The position numbers were made by a program, and so were the translations under genes. Below the pieces are notes generated by a model that was not told the DNA's origin, did no database searches, and saw only the letters and a list, made by a program, of their open reading frames with translations. A stretch of DNA of 64,000 nt from Gordonia hydrophobica NBRC 16057 (GTDB taxonomy: Bacteria > Actinomycetota > Actinomycetes > Mycobacteriales > Mycobacteriaceae), in contig NZ_BCWU01000010.1 of NCBI RefSeq assembly GCF_001592365.1, forward strand, positions 62,001 through 126,000. The letters are read 5' to 3'. Below, piece by piece: positions 8,024 to 17,643 of this stretch. The stretch's first letter is position 1. Every line of letters begins with the position of its first letter.

Positions 8024-11000
8024 CGGATCCTCCGGTCACGATGGTGCTGGTACTGCGCCAGCCGCCCTGTCGTGACGTGGTCGTGGTGAGGTGCGCGGCG
8101 GGGGCGTCGGGCACCAGCGGGCTGAGCTTGAGCAGGTTGCCCCAGTCGCGATACCAGTCGTTCTCCAGGTACGTCGCGACGGTCGACGACCGCGTCACCG
8201 AGTCCGACACGGCGAGGATGCCGCCTGCGCCCGCGCGCTGCCAACTCTTCGACTTGGTGAACGTCGCGGCACGATCGGGCGTGATGCGCCACTGCGGGAC
8301 GGTGAACACGCCGTCGTGGGCGGTGATCGGCGCCTGACAGGGGAACTGGCTGCCGACCGACAGATCCACGAGCACCGGATCGTCACTTCCGACGACGTCC
8401 TGCAGCGACCGCAACTGCGGCGCGCGCGGCGGCGTGATCGCCAGCCATTCGTCGGGGTTCAAGTTGGAGTCGACGGCCACGATGCGCATCGCGGTGGCCT
8501 GTGCCGGCACTGCCGTCATCGGTATGCGCAGGTTCCGCCACGGACGGTTGGCGTGGTCGGGACCGGGATCGATCGGCAGGAACGGTGCGCCGACGGGCGT
8601 GAACTCGTCGCCGTTCCGAGTGCCGAACTCGATGGTCAGCTCGCGGCCGGCGACCGGAGCGCCGTCTTGGCCGATCGAGAAGATCGAGCCGGCGGCCGAC
8701 ACGGCGATCAGCGGCGACGCATCACGCGCGGGCAGCTGGTACCAGCCGGAGGTCAGTCGGGCGGTGCCGTTGTCGAAACCGAAGCTGCCCAGGACCGGCG
8801 TGGTGGCCGGGTCCAACCCGAAGGGGAGTGCCGCGGTGGAGCCGTTGACGGTCCGCGGACCCACCCCGCCTTCGGTTCCGGGAGTCGCGCCCTTCGCGCT
8901 GGTCGAGTGTCCGGGGCTGGACACGTGGATGGTGCCCGCACCCATGCGCACCGGTTCGGGGGTGAGATCGAAGGCCACGCCGTCGGGGGTGAAGCCGGTC
9001 GACTCGCCGCGCAGTGTCGCCGACGCGGTGCCGCCGTCGGCCGGGCGCAGCATGCCCTGGTTCGGGTCCTGCTCCACGAGGACGCGATCGGCCATGCCGC
9101 AGGTGTTTCCGGTCAGGGCGCGCAGGTTCGCGCTCGCGGCGGTGTAGGTGTCCGAACGGTCGAGGGCGGCGCGACCGAACAGGGCGAACTCGGCCAGGAC
9201 CAGACCCGCCGCGACGACGAGGACCGGAACCGCCGCGATGGCGCGTCGACGTTTCGACGCCTCAGGCGTCGCGCTGCGACGGTGGTCGGGACGGACACAC
9301 ACCCACAGCAGAATTAGGAACGAGATGCCGGTCAACACCAGGCACAGCGTCGACAAAGGTTGGCCTGCCAGGACCGGAGCCTTGTCGAACCACGGGATGC
9401 CGTAGTCGTACGCCCAGCCCCACGCGTTGTTGCCCGCCGCCGCCACGGCGCAGGCACCGAGCAGAACCGTCAGGTATGCCCAGAGCGCACGCGGCGACGA
9501 CCCCGCCACCGTGATGAGCGCGGCGGTCGCGACCGTCACCAGGGCGGCGCCCACGCCCGCGAAGATGCCGAACTGAATGGTCCATTTGGTCGGGACGAAG
9601 GAGAGCAGTCCGATGGTCAGCAGCACGGTGCCGAGCAGTCGCCAGACCGGCCCGCGAGCGAAGCCGGCGAGGCGTCGGCGGCGCAGCATGATCGCGATGG
9701 TCGCACCCAATGCCACGATCACCAGCAGGACCGGGACCCGCTTCGCCAACGCCGCATCCGGAGTGCCGACGGTCAGGAAGTAGTACCGCATCAGCTCCTG
9801 GTACCAGGACAGGGTGGGACCCACGGAGTAGCGCACCTGGACCGACTCCACGATGTTCGCGATGGTCTGTGTCCGGAACACCAGGAACACGATCAGCGAC
9901 ACCGCGGCGCCCAGTGACGCGAACAGGGGGAGCAGTCCGTACTCGCGCCGCAGGGATCGCACGATCCGCAGCATGGGCCGGGAACCGACGATCAGCACGG
10001 CGACGGCGATGACGCCCTGCGGGCCGGTGGCCAGGGTCAACAGCGCGGCGAACGTTGCGAGAGCGGCGGGCAGCAGCCGCCGGGTGGCGATGGCCGCCTC
10101 CACGAGCCACCAGGTGACGAGGGTGCCGAGCACGATGATCGGCTCGGGGCGGAGGCCGCTGCAGAAGGCGATCCAGAACGCGACGAAGACAGCGGCGCCG
10201 CTGAGGACGGCCCACCGCGATCGCCGGACCGCGGGTCCGAGTCGCGGGATGAGGACACGGCTGATGATGAACCACGACAACAGTCCCGCCAGCAGCCCGG
10301 GAAGTCGCATCCAGATGCCTGCGGAACTGACCGACGCCCAGTGCGAGAGGAACGAGTAGTACCAGTCGAACGGGGCTTCGGGGACGCCGAAGAATCGGTA
10401 GTACGTCGTGAAGACGCCGGATTCCGACGCGTTGCGGCCCATCACCTGGATGTACCCGTCGTCGGAGGTGCCCGCCCCCAAGAAGTGCCAGATCACCAGG
10501 GCTGCGGTGACGGTCAGGTCGGTGACGCTGGGAACGGCCAGATGGAGTGCTTTTCGGCGTCCGGCGATGGCGCCGCGGAGTCGGGCGACGGCGTCGAGCT
10601 TGGCCAGGGCCAGCAACGCGATGAGGGCGGCGACGACGCCGATGACGATGACGGCGGTCTTGAGCCAGGTGCGCGAGACGTCGAAGGCGTTGTCGATCGC
10701 GATGTGCACGGCCAGATCACCGTTCGCCGCGCGCACCTGATCGCCGGTGAGATCGGTGAAGACGCCTGCGACGGTCGGGCGGTCGAGCGGATCGCCGCGA
10801 GCGGGCGGACCGACACCGACGAACTGCGCGCCCAAGGCGGATTCGTCGGCCCACACCGTCAGTTCGGTGCAGGCACGCAGCGCCGCCGCATCGGCGGACG
10901 CCAAGACCTTGTTGGCGGACATCACCCGGGCGCCCGAGGGGCCCGCGGTGATGGTCATCGCCGTGTTACGGACTTCACGGGTCGCCGACGACGGCGCAGT

Positions 11001-11276
11001 GGCGATGATCACGCTGTCGGCATCCTTGGCTGCCGCGGTGCGGAGGATGCCGCACCCGATCGTGATGTTCAGCGAGTTCGCCGTCTGCGAGACGAGCGGC
11101 GCGACCACGGACCCGTTGTCTGCGGAGAGCTCCTGACCGTTCGGCCAATCGATCGACGCATCATGGGCCGTGACCGGCACGAACGGGGTCGCGAGAGCCG
11201 CGAGGATCGCAACCAGACCGGCGACGGAGGCAATGAGCGAATACCTTCGCGCGGTGTCTCTCTGTGAAGTACTCAT
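8016..11276 (-). CDS. Arabinosyltransferase, EmbA/B/C family (first of two)
   Basis: A 1086-residue paralogue of the downstream gene with the same plan: N-terminal helix, extracytoplasmic domain with SIDWPNGQ, a helix at about 206-225, catalytic Asp272-Asp273 in GTSDDGYIQ, then the segment YRFFGVPEAPFDWYYSFL and WMRLPGLLAGLLSW that Emb proteins share, a multi-helix core and a C-terminal sugar-binding domain ending near VATYLENDWYRDWG. The motif spacing resembles EmbA, and EmbA-then-EmbB is also the mycobacterial order, but a third family member (EmbC) is not present here. I chose the ATG at 11274-11276; a GTG 36 bases upstream is possible. The gene leads a two-gene operon. Confidence 0.9.
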   Translation of the reverse strand: MSTSQRDTARRYSLIASVAGLVAILAALATPFVPVTAHDASIDWPNGQELSADNGSVVAPLVSQTANSLNITIGCGILRTAAAKDADSVIIATAPSSATREVRNTAMTITAGPSGARVMSANKVLASADAAALRACTELTVWADESALGAQFVGVGPPARGDPLDRPTVAGVFTDLTGDQVRAANGDLAVHIAIDNAFDVSRTWLKTAVIVIGVVAALIALLALAKLDAVARLRGAIAGRRKALHLAVPSVTDLTVTAALVIWHFLGAGTSDDGYIQVMGRNASESGVFTTYYRFFGVPEAPFDWYYSFLSHWASVSSAGIWMRLPGLLAGLLSWFIISRVLIPRLGPAVRRSRWAVLSGAAVFVAFWIAFCSGLRPEPIIVLGTLVTWWLVEAAIATRRLLPAALATFAALLTLATGPQGVIAVAVLIVGSRPMLRIVRSLRREYGLLPLFASLGAAVSLIVFLVFRTQTIANIVESVQVRYSVGPTLSWYQELMRYYFLTVGTPDAALAKRVPVLLVIVALGATIAIMLRRRRLAGFARGPVWRLLGTVLLTIGLLSFVPTKWTIQFGIFAGVGAALVTVATAALITVAGSSPRALWAYLTVLLGACAVAAAGNNAWGWAYDYGIPWFDKAPVLAGQPLSTLCLVLTGISFLILLWVCVRPDHRRSATPEASKRRRAIAAVPVLVVAAGLVLAEFALFGRAALDRSDTYTAASANLRALTGNTCGMADRVLVEQDPNQGMLRPADGGTASATLRGESTGFTPDGVAFDLTPEPVRMGAGTIHVSSPGHSTSAKGATPGTEGGVGPRTVNGSTAALPFGLDPATTPVLGSFGFDNGTARLTSGWYQLPARDASPLIAVSAAGSIFSIGQDGAPVAGRELTIEFGTRNGDEFTPVGAPFLPIDPGPDHANRPWRNLRIPMTAVPAQATAMRIVAVDSNLNPDEWLAITPPRAPQLRSLQDVVGSDDPVLVDLSVGSQFPCQAPITAHDGVFTVPQWRITPDRAATFTKSKSWQRAGAGGILAVSDSVTRSSTVATYLENDWYRDWGNLLKLSPLVPDAPAAHLTTTTSRQGGWRSTSTIVTGGSDD

Positions 11277-11349
11277 CGAGAGTGAGGATAGGCGAGGCGG
11301 GATGAACTTCACCTGAGAGCACTCGGCGCGCCGAACCCGACAATGCGGA

Positions 11350-11814
11350 TCACGGGCGAGGATGCACGTTGTATCGACTCAGAATCGACACCCGGTTGAA
11401 GGCGTTGATGGATGTCGCACCCCAGATCACGACCGAGATCTGGTCGGCGTCGAGAATGTCGGCGGCACGCTCGTACGCGCAGTTCGCGTCGTCGTGGTTG
11501 GGCAGTGTCGTGACGATCTCGGCGAGCTCGAGTGCCGCACGCATCTCGTCGGTGTAGAGATTTGGGGCGTCGCGCCACGCGGGGAGCACCGCCAACTGCT
11601 GCGCCGACAGACCCGCCGCCACAGCGTCCTCGCGGTGGACCGAGAGGCAGAAGGCGCAGCCGTTGAGCTGCGAGCAGTGCATGTTGACCAGTTCCATGAC
11701 CGCGCGGGGCAACCCGGCGGACTCGGCAGCGGCCGCGATCTCGGTGGAGACCTTGACCAGGGCTCGGTAAGCGCTCGGAGTCTGCTTGTCGATGCTGACG
11801 CGGGATGTTGGCAT
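11350..11814 (-). CDS. Carboxymuconolactone decarboxylase / AhpD-like protein
   Basis: A 154-residue helical protein with the AhpD-type redox motif: Cys53-x-x-Cys56 followed by His60 (CAFCLSVH), preceded by an ELVNMHCSQLNG helix. Proteins of this kind either act as alkyl-hydroperoxidase partners or as small thiol peroxidases; those lacking the full proton-relay set are of unknown role. The frame is open well upstream to near 12003, but that stretch is Pro/Arg-rich without a ribosome site, so the ATG at 11812-11814 is chosen. It points away from the ABC transporter operon that starts at 12006. Confidence 0.8.
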   Translation of the reverse strand: MPTSRVSIDKQTPSAYRALVKVSTEIAAAAESAGLPRAVMELVNMHCSQLNGCAFCLSVHREDAVAAGLSAQQLAVLPAWRDAPNLYTDEMRAALELAEIVTTLPNHDDANCAYERAADILDADQISVVIWGATSINAFNRVSILSRYNVHPRP

Positions 11815-12005
11815 GGTGCTCACCGTAGCCAGGGCGACGCGGGTTCGCTGCTGGAGCGCTCCCGACGGGGTGACTCCAGGAGAACCCTGAGAGAACAACG
11901 AACCCTGAGTAAACAACCGGGGACGAGGTGGGTGCGCTCCCCGATGTGGATCGGCGCCGACCGGAGGAGGCTCAGAGCCATGAACGACGGCGAAGGAGCA
12001 CAACG

Positions 12006-12950
12006 GTGATCAGGGCACGTGAACTCACAAAGAAGTACGGCGACAAGACCGCGGTTGACGGTCTGGACTTCGCCGTGAAACCGGGCTTGGTGACCGGCTT
12101 CCTCGGACCGAACGGCGCCGGGAAATCGACCACCATGCGCATGATTCTTGGACTCGACCGACCGACGTCCGGCGCTGTGACCGTCAACGGTGTCCCGCAC
12201 GAGGACTCGGTCGCACCGCTGCGCGAGGTGGGCGCACTGCTGGAGGCCCACGCGGTCCACCCCGGACGATCGGCTCGCAACCACCTTCGATGGCTCGCGG
12301 CGACCAATGCGATTCCCGACGCTCGGGTCGACGAGATCCTGGCGCAGGTCGGCCTCACCGAGGTGGCCGACAAACGTGCGGGCAAGTTCTCCCTCGGCAT
12401 GCGCCAGCGACTCGGGATCGCGTCCGCGTTGATCGGCGATCCGCCGGTCGTCATCCTCGACGAGCCGGTCAATGGACTCGATTCCGAGGGCATTCGGTGG
12501 GTGCGGCACCTGTGCCGACAGCTCGCCGACGAGGGGCGGACCGTCTTCGTCTCGTCGCATCTGATGACCGAGATGGCGTTGATGGCCGATCACCTGCTGG
12601 TGATCGGGCAGGGGCGCATCCTGGCCGATGATCCGATGACCGAGTTCATGGCCGGTCACGCGCCGAGCTACGTACGGATCCGGACCCGCGACCGGGTGCA
12701 GGCGCGCGCCGCGCTGACCGGCGTCGCCGCGGAACTCACCGAAGGCGACGACGAGCTGCGAGTGAGTGGACTCGGCGCCGAGGCCGTCGGAGATCTGCTG
12801 TTCGACGCAGGCGTTCGTGTTCATGAACTCACCGCAGTGCAGTCGTCGCTCGAAGAAGCGTTCATGGCACTGACCGCAGAGTCGGTGGAATACCGCGCCG
12901 ACACTGCTCGACCGACATCCGATCTCGTCGCCCAAGGAGCGCTCCGATGA
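12006..12950 (+). CDS. ABC transporter ATP-binding protein (ABC-2 exporter type)
   Basis: A 314-residue ATPase. Walker A is GPNGAGKST (about residues 37-45), the signature is FSLGMRQR, Walker B is VVILDEPVNGLD, and the H-loop is FVSSHL. After about residue 215 there is a C-terminal accessory domain ending in LEEAFMALT, typical of the drug-export/lantibiotic-immunity DrrA-like group. A GTG start is used, with GAAGGAG about 9 bases upstream. Its ATGA overlap with the downstream permease shows a two-gene transporter; two copies of each subunit would form the complete exporter. The cargo is unknown. Confidence 0.88.
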   Translation: MIRARELTKKYGDKTAVDGLDFAVKPGLVTGFLGPNGAGKSTTMRMILGLDRPTSGAVTVNGVPHEDSVAPLREVGALLEAHAVHPGRSARNHLRWLAATNAIPDARVDEILAQVGLTEVADKRAGKFSLGMRQRLGIASALIGDPPVVILDEPVNGLDSEGIRWVRHLCRQLADEGRTVFVSSHLMTEMALMADHLLVIGQGRILADDPMTEFMAGHAPSYVRIRTRDRVQARAALTGVAAELTEGDDELRVSGLGAEAVGDLLFDAGVRVHELTAVQSSLEEAFMALTAESVEYRADTARPTSDLVAQGALR

Positions 12951-13765
12951 CTGCCACCGCTGTTTCCATCACCCATGAGACGGACCGAGCACCGGTGCGC
13001 GTTCCCGGCCTCGTCGACGTCCTGCGCTCCGAATGGATCAAACTCGCCTCGGTGCGGTCCACCTGGTGGACGCTCGGTGCCACCGTGATCCTGGGCGCAG
13101 GACTCACCGTGATCCTGTGCGCGGCGAACGCCGCCTGGCTCGCAGGCGGTACCGCTGACGAGTCGCCCGGATCGTTCATCACGTGGGGCATGATGATCGC
13201 GCAGATCTGCGCCGTCGTTCTCGGCGCCTTGTGCGTCACCAGCGAGTACAGCACCGGGATGATCCAGGCGACGTTCGCGGCAGTCCCGTCGAGGGGCACC
13301 GTGATGCTCGCGAAGTCGGTGCTGATCACGACGCTCATGTTCGTCGTCGGGACCGCCACCGCGCTCCTCGGGTACGTCGGCGGGAACTACTTCCTCTCCC
13401 GCGAAGGCATCGGCCTGCCGTTGGCGGGCGACGTTCTCCGCTCTATGTACGGCAGCGGGCTCTTCCTCGCCTGCATCGCACTGCTCAGCGTGGGAGTCGG
13501 CTTCATCGCCCGCCATACCGCAGGCACCATCACGCTGGTCCTCGCCGTCATTCTGATCCTCGGAAACATGGTGATGATGGTGCCCGGCACGGTCGGTGAC
13601 TGGCTCGGCAAGCTCATGCCGGGCAACGCCGGTCAGGCGATCTCCTCTCCGGTTCCGTTCAATCCGGAACTGCTGTCGGCATGGCCGGGGTTGGCGGTGC
13701 TCGTCGCTGAGGTCGCGGTGGTGCTGGCGATCGCGTGGGTGCTGGTGCGACGCCGGGACGCGTGA
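12947..13765 (+). CDS. ABC-2 type transporter permease
   Basis: A 272-residue membrane protein with about six hydrophobic segments: after an N-terminal cytoplasmic stretch containing LRSEWIKLASVRSTWW, helices begin near residue 43, then EYSTGMIQATFAAVPSRG precedes the third, which is the conserved loop of bacterial ABC-2 permeases. The last helix ends in VLVRRRDA. It overlaps the ATPase gene by 4 bases (ATGA) and is almost certainly its membrane partner. After it, a 49-base gap leads to an unrelated LLM oxidoreductase gene on the same strand. Confidence 0.85.
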   Translation: MTATAVSITHETDRAPVRVPGLVDVLRSEWIKLASVRSTWWTLGATVILGAGLTVILCAANAAWLAGGTADESPGSFITWGMMIAQICAVVLGALCVTSEYSTGMIQATFAAVPSRGTVMLAKSVLITTLMFVVGTATALLGYVGGNYFLSREGIGLPLAGDVLRSMYGSGLFLACIALLSVGVGFIARHTAGTITLVLAVILILGNMVMMVPGTVGDWLGKLMPGNAGQAISSPVPFNPELLSAWPGLAVLVAEVAVVLAIAWVLVRRRDA

Positions 13766-13814
13766 GCGTCGCGGGCGGGGAATCTTCCGTGAGCGGCCGC
13801 TGTTGGTTCCGGAC

Positions 13815-14837
13815 ATGAGCGACATCGAATTCGGTCTGGACACCTTCGGCGGCCTCACCCGCGACGCGGACGGCGATTACCTGCCGCACCCGCAGGTGAT
13901 TCGCGACATCGTCGAGGACGCGGTCGTCGCCGACCAGGTGGGACTGGACTTCTTCGGGGTCGGTGAGCATCACCGCCCCGACTTCGCGGTGTCGAGCCCC
14001 GAAATGGTGCTGGCGGCCGTCGCGGGCAGAACGGAGCGGATCCGCCTCGGCTCCGCGGTCACCGTGCTGAGCTCCGACGACCCGGTCCGCGTCTTCGAGC
14101 GATTCGCCACTCTCGACGCCGTGTCGAACGGTCGGGCCGAGATCGTCGCAGGTCGCGGGTCGTTCATCGAATCGTTCCCGCTCTTCGGTTACGACCTCGC
14201 CGATTACGACGTGCTCTTCGAGGAGAAGCTCGCACTGCTGGTTCAACTCCTGACCGAGAAGCCGGTCACCTGGCAGGGGAGTACCCGCGCGTCCCTGCAG
14301 GAGCAGCGGGTCTTCCCGACCACCGCGAGTGGCTTGCGCGCCTGGGTCGGCGTGGGCGGCAGTCCCGAGTCGGTGGTGCGGACCGCCCGCCACGGGCTGG
14401 GGCTGTTCCTCGCGATCATCGGCGGTCCCGCCGAGCGCTTCTCGGCCTACATCGATCTCTTCGGGCGTGCGCAGGACGAGTTCGAGGTGCCGCGCCGGCC
14501 GGTCGCCGTGCATTCGCCGGGGCTCGTCGCGGACACCGACGCGCAGGCCCGCGATCTGGTGCACGACGGCTGGTTGGCCATGCGGACCCAGATGGGCCGC
14601 GAACGGGGTTGGCCGCCGCCGTCGGCGGGCGACTTCGAGCGCGAGATCGACTCCGGCGCACTCTATGTCGGATCACCGGAGACGGTCGCGACGAAGATCG
14701 CGACCACCGTTCGCACGCTCGGCGTCGACAGGTTCGACCTCAAGTACGACCAACCCGTCGCGCACGGGGCGCACCTGCGATCGATCGAGCTCTACGGTGA
14801 CACGGTGGTCCCGATGGTCAAGGACATGCTGTCCTGA
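13815..14837 (+). CDS. LLM-class flavin-dependent oxidoreductase
   Basis: A 340-residue luciferase-like TIM-barrel enzyme. Diagnostic stretches are DFFGVGEHHRPDF (about residues 43-55), RIRLGSAVTVLSSDDPVRVFE, and the phosphate-binding VSNGRAEIVAGRGSF. These enzymes use FMN or F420 to oxidise or reduce a small organic substrate; the cofactor cannot be settled from the sequence. The ATG at 13815 follows the permease stop by 49 bases without a strong ribosome site. The 3' end faces the convergent dodecin gene 13 bases away. Confidence 0.8.
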   Translation: MSDIEFGLDTFGGLTRDADGDYLPHPQVIRDIVEDAVVADQVGLDFFGVGEHHRPDFAVSSPEMVLAAVAGRTERIRLGSAVTVLSSDDPVRVFERFATLDAVSNGRAEIVAGRGSFIESFPLFGYDLADYDVLFEEKLALLVQLLTEKPVTWQGSTRASLQEQRVFPTTASGLRAWVGVGGSPESVVRTARHGLGLFLAIIGGPAERFSAYIDLFGRAQDEFEVPRRPVAVHSPGLVADTDAQARDLVHDGWLAMRTQMGRERGWPPPSAGDFEREIDSGALYVGSPETVATKIATTVRTLGVDRFDLKYDQPVAHGAHLRSIELYGDTVVPMVKDMLS

Positions 14838-14850
14838 CGTGCGCCGGACG

Positions 14851-15078
14851 TCAGTCGGTTGGGGAGTCGCCCGGCTCGATGCGGAAGCCGACGCGCAACG
14901 TCACCTGAAAGTGCGCGACGGCGCCGTCGACCACGTGACCGCGCGTGTCGACGACCTCGAACCACTCGACATTGCGGGTGGTCTCGCTGACTCGAGCGAT
15001 CGCATTGCGGATGGCGGCGTCGCTGCCTTCGGGAGAAGAGCCGACGACGTCGATGACTCGATACGTGTTTGTGCCCAT
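14851..15078 (-). CDS. Dodecin family flavin-storage protein
   Basis: A 75-residue protein that matches dodecin along its full length: TYRVIDVVGSSPEG at the start, an SDAAIRNAIARVSETTRN helix, WFEVVDTRGHV with the conserved Trp that stacks on flavin, and FQVTLRVGFRIE as the last strand. Dodecins form hollow dodecamers that bind FMN, riboflavin or CoA and buffer free flavin. The gene stands alone, convergent with the LLM oxidoreductase gene and followed upstream by nmtR on the same strand. Confidence 0.9.
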   Translation of the reverse strand: MGTNTYRVIDVVGSSPEGSDAAIRNAIARVSETTRNVEWFEVVDTRGHVVDGAVAHFQVTLRVGFRIEPGDSPTD

Positions 15079-15144
15079 GTGCCGATGCTGCCACGGTCGG
15101 CGTCGGCGCGGGCCCGATCGCGTGCGGTCGATGCCCGACCGGAA

Positions 15145-15528
15145 TCAAACGTCGGCGGCCACGCCGGTGGCCGCCGACACGGGCGTGTCGGCGATGCCCA
15201 TCCGGAGGTGCTCGCTGTGGTAGACGGCTTCGTCGAGGAGTTGGGCGACGTGCACGTCGTACAGCCGGTAGACGATGCTGCGTCCCTCACGCGTGCCGAC
15301 CACCAGCCCGAGGTTGCGAAGCAGGCGGAGTTGGTGGGAGACCGCGGACGGCTCCATCTCGACGGCGTCGGCGAGTTCGCCCACCGCCATCGACCGGGCG
15401 TTCAGATGAGACAGGATCAGCAGCCGACTCGGCGTGGCGAGTGCCTGCAGCGTGGTGGCGACGCGCTCGGCCGTCGCGGCGTCGAGGGGTGAACTGCTCG
15501 AATCGCCGCCGGTCATCCGATGTCCCAT
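15145..15528 (-). CDS. nmtR: NmtR-type nickel/cobalt-sensing ArsR/SmtB repressor
   Basis: A 127-residue winged-helix repressor very like mycobacterial NmtR. It keeps the MGH start (Gly2-His3 are part of the NmtR metal site), TLQALATPSRLLILSHL, the recognition helix PSAVSHQLRLLRNLGLV, and the alpha-5 metal-binding helix with Asp and three His in YDVHVAQLLDEAVYHSEHL. Nickel or cobalt binding releases DNA in the family. It is divergent from the SPC-type ATPase gene, with a near-perfect operator between them, the same arrangement as nmtR and ctpJ in Mycobacterium. Confidence 0.9.
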   Translation of the reverse strand: MGHRMTGGDSSSSPLDAATAERVATTLQALATPSRLLILSHLNARSMAVGELADAVEMEPSAVSHQLRLLRNLGLVVGTREGRSIVYRLYDVHVAQLLDEAVYHSEHLRMGIADTPVSAATGVAADV

Positions 15529-15553
15529 GGCGACAGCCTACCGCCGATCATTC

Positions 15554-15573
15554 ATATGAATAGCTGTTCATAT
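15554..15573. promoter_or_regulatory. NmtR operator
   Basis: ATATGAA at 15554-15560 and TTCATAT at 15567-15573 form a perfect 7-base inverted repeat separated by 6 bases. An overlapping TTCATATGAA palindrome starts at 15551. ArsR/SmtB repressors of this type bind A/T-rich 12-2-12-style dyads containing TGAA/TTCA. It sits between nmtR and the ATPase gene, 42 bases before the ATPase start, and so could control both. Confidence 0.75.
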
Positions 15574-15614
15574 ATGCTGGGGTCGTCAGTGACACATGTC
15601 GACAAGGAGCGCCG

Positions 15615-17564
15615 ATGACCAGCATGATCACGGATCACGCCGTGCCGAACGCGCTGCGCCGACGCGCCGGCGCCGCGCACCGGACGCGCCTGTGGGACCT
15701 CGCCGAGGTCCGGTGGGCGACGCTCGCGTCGGCACTGTTTCTCGCGGGGCTGGCCGCGTCCCTCACGGGGCTGCCGGACTGGACCTGGTGGACGCTGTAC
15801 CTCGCCTGCTATGCCGCCGGGGGATGGGAACCCGGTCTGGCCGGGCTCCAGGCGCTGCGCGAGAAGACGCTCGACGTGGACCTGCTGATGGTCGTCGCGG
15901 CGATCGGCGCCGCCGTGATCGGGCAGGTCTTCGACGGCGCGCTGCTCATCGTCATCTTCGCCACCTCCGGCGCACTCGAGGCGTTCGCGACGGCACGGAC
16001 CGAGGACTCCGTCCGTGGACTGCTCCACCTCGCGCCGGACACCGCCACGGTGCTCGGCCCCGATGGGGAGCGCGACGTTGACGCCGCAGAGCTCCAGATC
16101 GGCGACCGCATTCTGGTTCGGCCGGGCGATCGCATCGCAGCTGACGGCACGGTCGTCTCCGGGGTCAGCGACGTGGACCAGGCCACCATCACCGGGGAGC
16201 CGCTGCCGATCGACAAACGGGTCGGTGACGACGTGTTCGCCGGGACGCTCAACGGGTCGGGGACGCTGACCGTCCGGGTGGAGCGGCTGGCAGGCGACTC
16301 GGTGGTCGCGCGCATCGCCGACATGGTGGCCCAGGCCTCGCAGACCAAGGCGGGCGCACAGTTGTTCGTCGAGAAGGTGGAGCAGCGGTATTCGCTCGGC
16401 ATGGTGGTCTGCACGCTCGCGGTGTTCGCGGTGCCGCTCGCCGTCGGCGCCGACCTGCAGTCGTCGCTGCTGCGGGCGATGACGTTCATGATCGTCGCCT
16501 CGCCGTGCGCGGTGGTGCTCGCGACGATGCCGCCGCTGCTCGCGGCCATTGCGCATGCGGGCCGACGCGGCGTGCTGGTGAAATCCGCGGTGGTGATGGA
16601 GCGCCTCGCGGCCGTCGACGCGGTGGCGTTCGACAAGACCGGAACACTCACCACCGGTCGTCCCGTGGTGAACGAGGTGTGGAGCGTCGACGGCGATCCG
16701 GACCAGGTGGTGGCGTCGGCCGCCGCGCTCGAACGGGTCAGCGAGCATCCGTTGGCAGCCGCGGTGGTCGCCGAAGCCGACCGACGTGGGCTCGCGGTGA
16801 CGGCGGCCACCGAGTTCGCCGCCCACGCCGGGGCCGGCGTCAGCGGTCGCGTCGCAGGCCGACGGGTGACCGTGATGGCACCGCGCGGGCACCGCGGGAT
16901 CTTGGCCCCGGAGGCGCGCGACGCGATCGACCGGATGCAGGCCGACGGGATGACCGTGGTGGTGGTCGGCATGGACGAGGTCGCGATCGGGCTCCTCGGC
17001 TTCACCGATGCTGTCCGTGTGGAGGCCGCCGACACCGTCGTGTCGCTGACCGCACTGGGCGCCTCGACGGTATTGCTAACCGGAGACAACGCCCAGAGTG
17101 CTCGACGCGTCGCGACGGAGGTCGGGATCGCTGACGTGCGGGCCGACTTGTTGCCGCAGGACAAGACCGCCGCGGTGGTGGCGCTGCAGGGCGGCGGCAG
17201 GTCTGTCGCCATGGTCGGTGACGGCGTCAACGATGCGCCGGCGCTCGCGGCGTCGACCGCAGGCATCGCGCTGGGTGGTGTGGGGTCCGACCTCGCGCTG
17301 CAGGCCGCCGATGTGGTCATCGTTCGCGACCAGTTGTCGGCGGTACCGGCGACGCTGGCGTTCGCGCGCCGCGCCCGCCGTGTCGTGGTCGCCAATCTCG
17401 TCATCGCGGCGACGTTCATCGGGGTTCTGGTGATCTGGAATCTGGTCGGCACTCTGCCGCTGCCACTCGGCGTCGCAGGTCACGAGGGCTCGACGGTCAT
17501 CGTCGGCCTCAACGGGCTCAGACTGCTCCACCGGTCGGCGTGGCCACGGGCTGCCGTGCGGTGA
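15615..17564 (+). CDS. ctpJ: Cobalt/nickel-type P1B-4 metal ATPase (CtpJ-like, SPC motif)
   Basis: A 649-residue P-type ATPase with no N-terminal metal-binding domain and only six or so membrane helices, as in P1B-4 pumps. Motifs: TGEP at 193-196, Ser-Pro-Cys at 296-298 (SPC is the P1B-4 signature) followed by ATMPPLLAAIAHAG, phosphorylated Asp340 in DKTGTLTTG, SEHPLA, and GDGVNDAPAL. Family members export Co2+ or Ni2+ from the cytoplasm. AAGGAG lies 5 bases before the ATG. The divergent nmtR gene and operator support nickel/cobalt control of expression. Confidence 0.9.
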   Translation: MTSMITDHAVPNALRRRAGAAHRTRLWDLAEVRWATLASALFLAGLAASLTGLPDWTWWTLYLACYAAGGWEPGLAGLQALREKTLDVDLLMVVAAIGAAVIGQVFDGALLIVIFATSGALEAFATARTEDSVRGLLHLAPDTATVLGPDGERDVDAAELQIGDRILVRPGDRIAADGTVVSGVSDVDQATITGEPLPIDKRVGDDVFAGTLNGSGTLTVRVERLAGDSVVARIADMVAQASQTKAGAQLFVEKVEQRYSLGMVVCTLAVFAVPLAVGADLQSSLLRAMTFMIVASPCAVVLATMPPLLAAIAHAGRRGVLVKSAVVMERLAAVDAVAFDKTGTLTTGRPVVNEVWSVDGDPDQVVASAAALERVSEHPLAAAVVAEADRRGLAVTAATEFAAHAGAGVSGRVAGRRVTVMAPRGHRGILAPEARDAIDRMQADGMTVVVVGMDEVAIGLLGFTDAVRVEAADTVVSLTALGASTVLLTGDNAQSARRVATEVGIADVRADLLPQDKTAAVVALQGGGRSVAMVGDGVNDAPALAASTAGIALGGVGSDLALQAADVVIVRDQLSAVPATLAFARRARRVVVANLVIAATFIGVLVIWNLVGTLPLPLGVAGHEGSTVIVGLNGLRLLHRSAWPRAAVR

Positions 17565-17643
17565 TCGCCGGAATTGTCGGAGGCGTCTTGTACGTTGCGA
17601 ATGCTCGCACCGGATGCGAGTCTGCGACGATCGGAGAGACGCC